Assembly: GCA_024636395.1 (NCBI GenBank)
Contig: JAGXHD010000122.1
Span: 1 to 22,023, forward strand
Length of the DNA stretch: 22,023 nucleotides
Origin: Sulfitobacter sp.
GTDB taxonomy: Bacteria > Pseudomonadota > Alphaproteobacteria > Rhodobacterales > Rhodobacteraceae
Direction of reading: 5' to 3'
Each line of letters begins with the position of its first letter. The stretch's first letter is position 1. A program made the position numbers and the translations under genes. The notes under the pieces were generated by a model. That model did no database searches, was not told the DNA's origin, and worked only from the letters and a program-made list of their open reading frames with translations. This document shows positions 21,623-22,023 of the stretch, piece by piece.

Positions 21623-21703
21623 CGGTGCGCTCTCCTGAAATCAACTGCGCTTACGCTATGTATTTTTCTGGACAGCCGCAACGGGATTGATGAAGGTGCC
21701 GCC

Positions 21704-22023
21704 ATGTCGACCCCTTCCAACAGCGCGGGCCCTGCGATCGCATTCGTGCTTTTCGGCGTTCTGTGCATTTCCCTCAACGACATGCTGATCAAGCAGCTCT
21801 CGAGCGGGTATCCGCTGCATCAGATCGTATTTTTTCGCTCTGTCATCGCACTGATGTTCAGCTTCGTCTTCTTGCAGTTCGAAGGGGGCTGGGCGGCGCT
21901 GCGCACGGATATGCCCCTGCTGCATCTGCTCCGCGGCGTGTTAGTGGTCATCGCTAATATGTCCTATTTTCTTGCCCTTGCGGTGATGCCACTTGCTGAT
22001 GCGACTGCGCTGTTTTTCGTGGC
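21704..22023 (+). CDS. EamA/DMT family transporter, N-terminal part, truncated by window edge
   Basis: A rightward frame from the ATG at 21704 is open to the window end (106 codons). The N-terminus is short and polar, then hydrophobic helices alternate with loops: AFVLFGVLCISLNDMLIKQL, HQIVFFRSVIALMFSFVFL and LLRGVLVVIANMSYFLALAV, then MPLADATALFF. This is the classic first EamA repeat of drug/metabolite exporters, including the FFRS and LRG motifs. AAGGTG seven bases upstream is the ribosome binding site. The gene is divergent from the CoxG-like gene across 81 bp. The substrate cannot be told. Confidence 0.88.
   Translation, partial: MSTPSNSAGPAIAFVLFGVLCISLNDMLIKQLSSGYPLHQIVFFRSVIALMFSFVFLQFEGGWAALRTDMPLLHLLRGVLVVIANMSYFLALAVMPLADATALFFV

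Overview
The window looks like an ordinary chromosomal segment of an alphaproteobacterium of the Rhodobacterales (Roseobacter group). It is GC-rich and very densely packed, with repeated 1-4 bp stop/start overlaps. Its gene neighbourhoods (pyrB-pyrC-plsY; rsmE-gshA beside ubiA; uvrC-pgsA-moaD-moaE) are ones I associate with that order from general knowledge; no search was run. I see no insertion sequence, phage gene, CRISPR array, tRNA or rRNA.

Layout. (1) At 1-188 the N-terminus of a uracil-DNA glycosylase runs leftward, divergent from a rightward run at 296-5683. That run is pyrB, four uncharacterised small genes that mostly encode membrane proteins, a dihydroorotase-like pyrC, plsY, a short hypothetical gene and a secreted DUF3108-type protein. 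The pyrC product has lost several metal and catalytic residues and is probably a structural partner of PyrB rather than an enzyme. (2) A DUF805 membrane protein (5866-6441) converges with a leftward set rsmE / membrane protein / gshA (9115 to 6443). ubiA diverges from rsmE across only 11 bp. (3) A rightward pair at 10165-12386 encodes a large OmpA/BON-like envelope protein and a membrane-anchored coiled-coil protein. (4) A leftward universal stress protein gene (12397-12843) sits behind a perfect FNR-type box that overlaps the end of moaE. (5) Leftward uvrC, pgsA, moaD and moaE (16297 to 12913) follow an A+T-rich 282-bp spacer with a consensus DnaA box. (6) A leftward block at 21622-16580 carries a CoxG-like SRPBCC protein, an ABC-2 ATPase and permease, an S49 peptidase, a 55-residue cysteine-motif protein, a Ca2+/Na+ antiporter and a pteridine-reductase-like SDR. 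A truncated EamA-family transporter starts at 21704 and leaves the window.

Functionally the window mixes housekeeping pathways: pyrimidine synthesis (pyrB), phospholipid synthesis (plsY, pgsA), ubiquinone (ubiA), glutathione (gshA), molybdopterin (moaD, moaE), rRNA methylation (rsmE) and DNA repair (udg, uvrC). Several uncharacterised envelope proteins are embedded among them. I do not see a clear-cut new defence or mobile system. The best leads are the pseudo-dihydroorotase, the four-gene cassette between pyrB and pyrC, the FNR box ahead of the stress protein gene, and two genes of under 60 codons that automated calling may miss.
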